Assembly (NCBI RefSeq): GCF_900168015.1
Contig: NZ_FUYR01000001.1
Location: 1 to 33,737, forward strand
Reading direction: 5' to 3'
Length of the DNA stretch: 33,737 nt
DNA from: Daejeonella lutea
Lineage (GTDB): Bacteria; Bacteroidota; Bacteroidia; Sphingobacteriales; Sphingobacteriaceae
Shown: piece after piece, positions 31,969 to 33,737 of the stretch
How positions within the stretch are numbered: position 1 is the stretch's first letter
Layout: each line of letters starts with the position of its first letter
Position numbers and translations under genes: made by a program
The notes under the pieces: model-generated
The model's input: the letters and a program-made list of their open reading frames with translations, nothing else
Database searches by the model: none
Told to the model about the DNA's origin: nothing

Positions 31969-32064
31969 CGAATTTCATAATTCGTCAAGTACCGGCCTTG
32001 CGAAATTCATAATTCGCGAAGTGCCGGCATTATAAATTTCATAATTGCGAGTTAACCGGCATTG
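31969..32064 (+). repeat. Tandem repeat, three units of exactly 32 bp
   Basis: Units at 31969-32000, 32001-32032 and 32033-32064. Each contains an AT-rich palindromic core (CGAATTTCATAATTCG in unit 1) followed by a segment with CCGGC. Unit 3 is the most diverged. A partial fourth unit may follow. It lies just upstream of the doubtful 94-aa ORF, on its 5' side. Confidence 0.85.
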
Positions 32065-32099
32065 AAAATATCGTAAAAGTGCATTTTATGTGAAAAAGA

Positions 32100-33240
32100 G
32101 GGGGAATTTTAGTAAATTATAGAAAGGAGAAAGTGGAAGTGAGTTGACGGTTGAGGGTTGACAGTTGACGGTTGGAGGGATTGAATTTGGACGGGGAAGA
32201 TAGGATGAATGGCGGGTGGAGATTCGATAGCTATCGGGTTGAAAGTTGAAAGTTGAAAGTCAGCGAGGTGGGAAATAATTAAGGGAAGAAGCCTGGATGA
32301 GGGGCGAGTGGAGACCCGATAGCTATCGGGTGGAGCATTGAGAGGTGAAAGAGGAAAGGAAAATTGAAAACTAAAGTAGGACGGATAACTGGTCGGGGAA
32401 TGAGGCAAGAAAACGGATCGGGGATGGAGCTAAATGGGGGAGGCGAACGCAGGTGAATGCTAAGTGAATGAAATAGGAAGTCTGAAGTCGGAGGGCAGAA
32501 CGTGGCAGGTAGATCTAGGAGGAATGTTGGATTAGAAGCAGGTGGTATGATGAAAAATAGAAGAAACTGGATGGAGGAAAGAAGGTGAAAGGTGAAACCT
32601 GAACGGGAAAACTGAAGTAAGTTGCAGAGCTGGGGATGGGATTGGGATGCAATGCAGAAACCTGCAGCTTTCATCTCAAATTGACTCCATTTTGATGTTT
32701 AGGGCTTCACCCTGTTTTAGTACTGAGATCACACTGTCTAAGCACTGAGATCACCCTTAGATAAGAAGGCGGGAAATAGTGCGGGTATGTGCGGGTTTGG
32801 GTGGAAATGATTGAGGCGGTTGCGGGTTTTGGCGGGGAGGAATTGAGGTCTGAAGTCGGAGGTCTAAAGTCGGAGTTGGAAGGTTTTTTTGGGGAGGAGT
32901 GTAAGATGAACGTAGCATAAAGCAGGAATGAACGTGAGATAACTTAGGATAACCATAGGATGGGCCTGCTAAGAGAAATTGTACCGGTATGAGTATTAAA
33001 TATAAACCATTTAAATGATTGCGTATGGGAAAGGAAGAATGAAGCATGAGGAACGAAGTAGGAAGTATGAAGTAGGAAGCGGAGGTCAGAAGTCTGAGGA
33101 GGGCTCCTGGAGTATGTGGCCACGTACTATTAGGAAATCTTCCCGGGCTTGACGCGGGTTTTCGGGAAAGGGTATGAGCGCATGGCTCTCCGCCCAGACC
33201 GATTACTGATTACCGATTACTGATTACCTCTTCAAACGGC
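32100..33240. other. Gene-free, purine-rich microrepeat region
   Basis: More than 1.1 kb in which the plus strand is strikingly rich in G and A. It is composed of short reiterated words: GTTGACGGTTG/GTTGACAGTTG near 32140-32175, TTGAAAGTTGAAAGT near 32240, CGATAGCTATCGGG at 32227-32240 and again within 32316-32331, TCTGAAGTCGGAGG at 32481 and 32849, ACTGAGATCAC at 32721 and 32743, and GATTACTGATTACC near 33200-33227. Open frames on the minus strand here are low-complexity artefacts. 33241-33602 shows no gene either, only another short reiteration (GTCAATTGTCCACTGTCAACTGTCC-type) near 33357-33382. Confidence 0.7.
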
Positions 33241-33602
33241 AAAGAAAGACCTGCATAATTAAGTATGAAATAAAAGATCGATTAGAGCGGAATTTACGGC
33301 TTAGAAGCTGTTATCTGGATGCGGACAGAGCATCTTATCCGTCCAGTGTGACACTGTCAATTGTCCACTGTCAACTGTCCACTCAAAAAGGCTGGTGCAT
33401 TACAGTTATTGGGTTCAATTCCCCAATGATGCCGCAAGTATAGTGAGGTCCGACCCGGCGGATTGTACACTGAACGCGAAATAGGCGGTAAGTATGAAGA
33501 CTCTGCTAAAAGTATTATTTAAGAGCCAAGTATCAAGAATCAAGACTTCCACAAAGCGTACCTATGTCGCTAAGTGGGGATGGGTTAGGAATGGGGGATC
33601 AC

Positions 33603-33648
33603 GGCGCGATGAGGAGCAGGCGGAGCTGCGAGTCATCGCGCCTTTTTT
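33603..33648 (+). terminator. Strong hairpin with T-run near the right edge
   Basis: 10-bp perfect stem GGCGCGATGA (33603-33612) / TCATCGCGCC (33633-33642) around a 20-nt loop, followed by TTTTTT. The next 40 bp contain GTCATGGCGAGGAGG, a word typical of intergenic repeats in this group. No adjoining gene was found, so it may be a mobile palindromic repeat and not a terminator. 33649-33737 contains nothing else recognised. Confidence 0.5.
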
Positions 33649-33737
33649 AAGGGTAGGTGGTCGTCATGGCGAGGAGGTACGACGAGCCATCTTTATTAAG
33701 TTGAGAGTGGAGAGTTGCTTCGCCCGCCGTAGCATTA

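Noticed and set aside
31969-32064. CRISPR array
   Set aside because: The 32-bp units are contiguous without spacers, and no cas genes are in the window.
32109-33047. Three minus-strand open frames of 96-131 aa
   Set aside because: Proline/serine/leucine-rich products of a pyrimidine-skewed microrepeat strand. They overlap each other's repeats and have no start signals.
33412-33440. tRNA-like T-arm (GGGTTCAATTCCCC)
   Set aside because: No acceptor, D or anticodon arms at the right distances; a simple hairpin in repeat-rich DNA.

Overview
The window looks like chromosomal DNA of a Bacteroidota bacterium, most likely a Sphingobacteriaceae relative (Pedobacter/Mucilaginibacter type). This rests on a promoter of the TTG-N20-TAnnTTTG kind, A-rich rather than Shine-Dalgarno leaders, a Bacteroides-type tyrosine recombinase, BT4734-type primase and DUF6088/DUF6922 genes, and many intergenic microrepeats. 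Species cannot be fixed from the sequence.

Layout. 1-345: 5' end of an IS1182-like insertion sequence running off the left edge. 367-3190: a dispersed repeat, a TPR lipoprotein, an EF-hand protein and two small palindromic repeats. 3194-14223: a tRNA-Met(CAU) gene followed by a 10.9 kb integrated element. The last 22 nt of the tRNA plus 5 nt recur exactly at 14171-14197, so the element entered the 3' end of the tRNA. The ancestral tRNA terminator now lies beyond the far copy (14196-14223), and the element supplies a new one (3292-3327). The integrase is broken by an in-frame stop and a frameshift, so the element looks immobilised.

The element's cargo is almost all defence-like: a 53-aa protein overlapping a putative ADP-ribosyltransferase-fold toxin (4959-5782); an orphan AbiEi-like DUF6088 protein and a DUF6922 protein with two 100-bp repeats but no AbiEii toxin; a 589-aa reverse transcriptase with a large structured noncoding tract downstream of it (7333-7725); a divergent BT4734-type primase-polymerase; a 131-aa unknown; and a CBASS locus in which a CD-NTase is followed 3 nt later by a TIR-STING NADase effector, preceded by a DUF3892 gene bracketed by hairpins. 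CBASS-STING is known biology. The reverse transcriptase with its structured RNA tract and head-to-head primase-polymerase is the best candidate for something undescribed.

14.2-31.4 kb is ordinary chromosome: a VOC protein, a bestrophin-like channel (with a decayed duplicate of its 3' end nearby), a VIT-family transporter, an SDR oxidoreductase, several lipoproteins, a glutaminyl cyclotransferase, a DUF1398 protein, an AraC regulator and a tripartite RND efflux operon. From about 31.9 kb to the right edge I see no convincing gene. That stretch holds a perfect-period 32-bp tandem repeat, purine-rich microrepeats and a strong hairpin.
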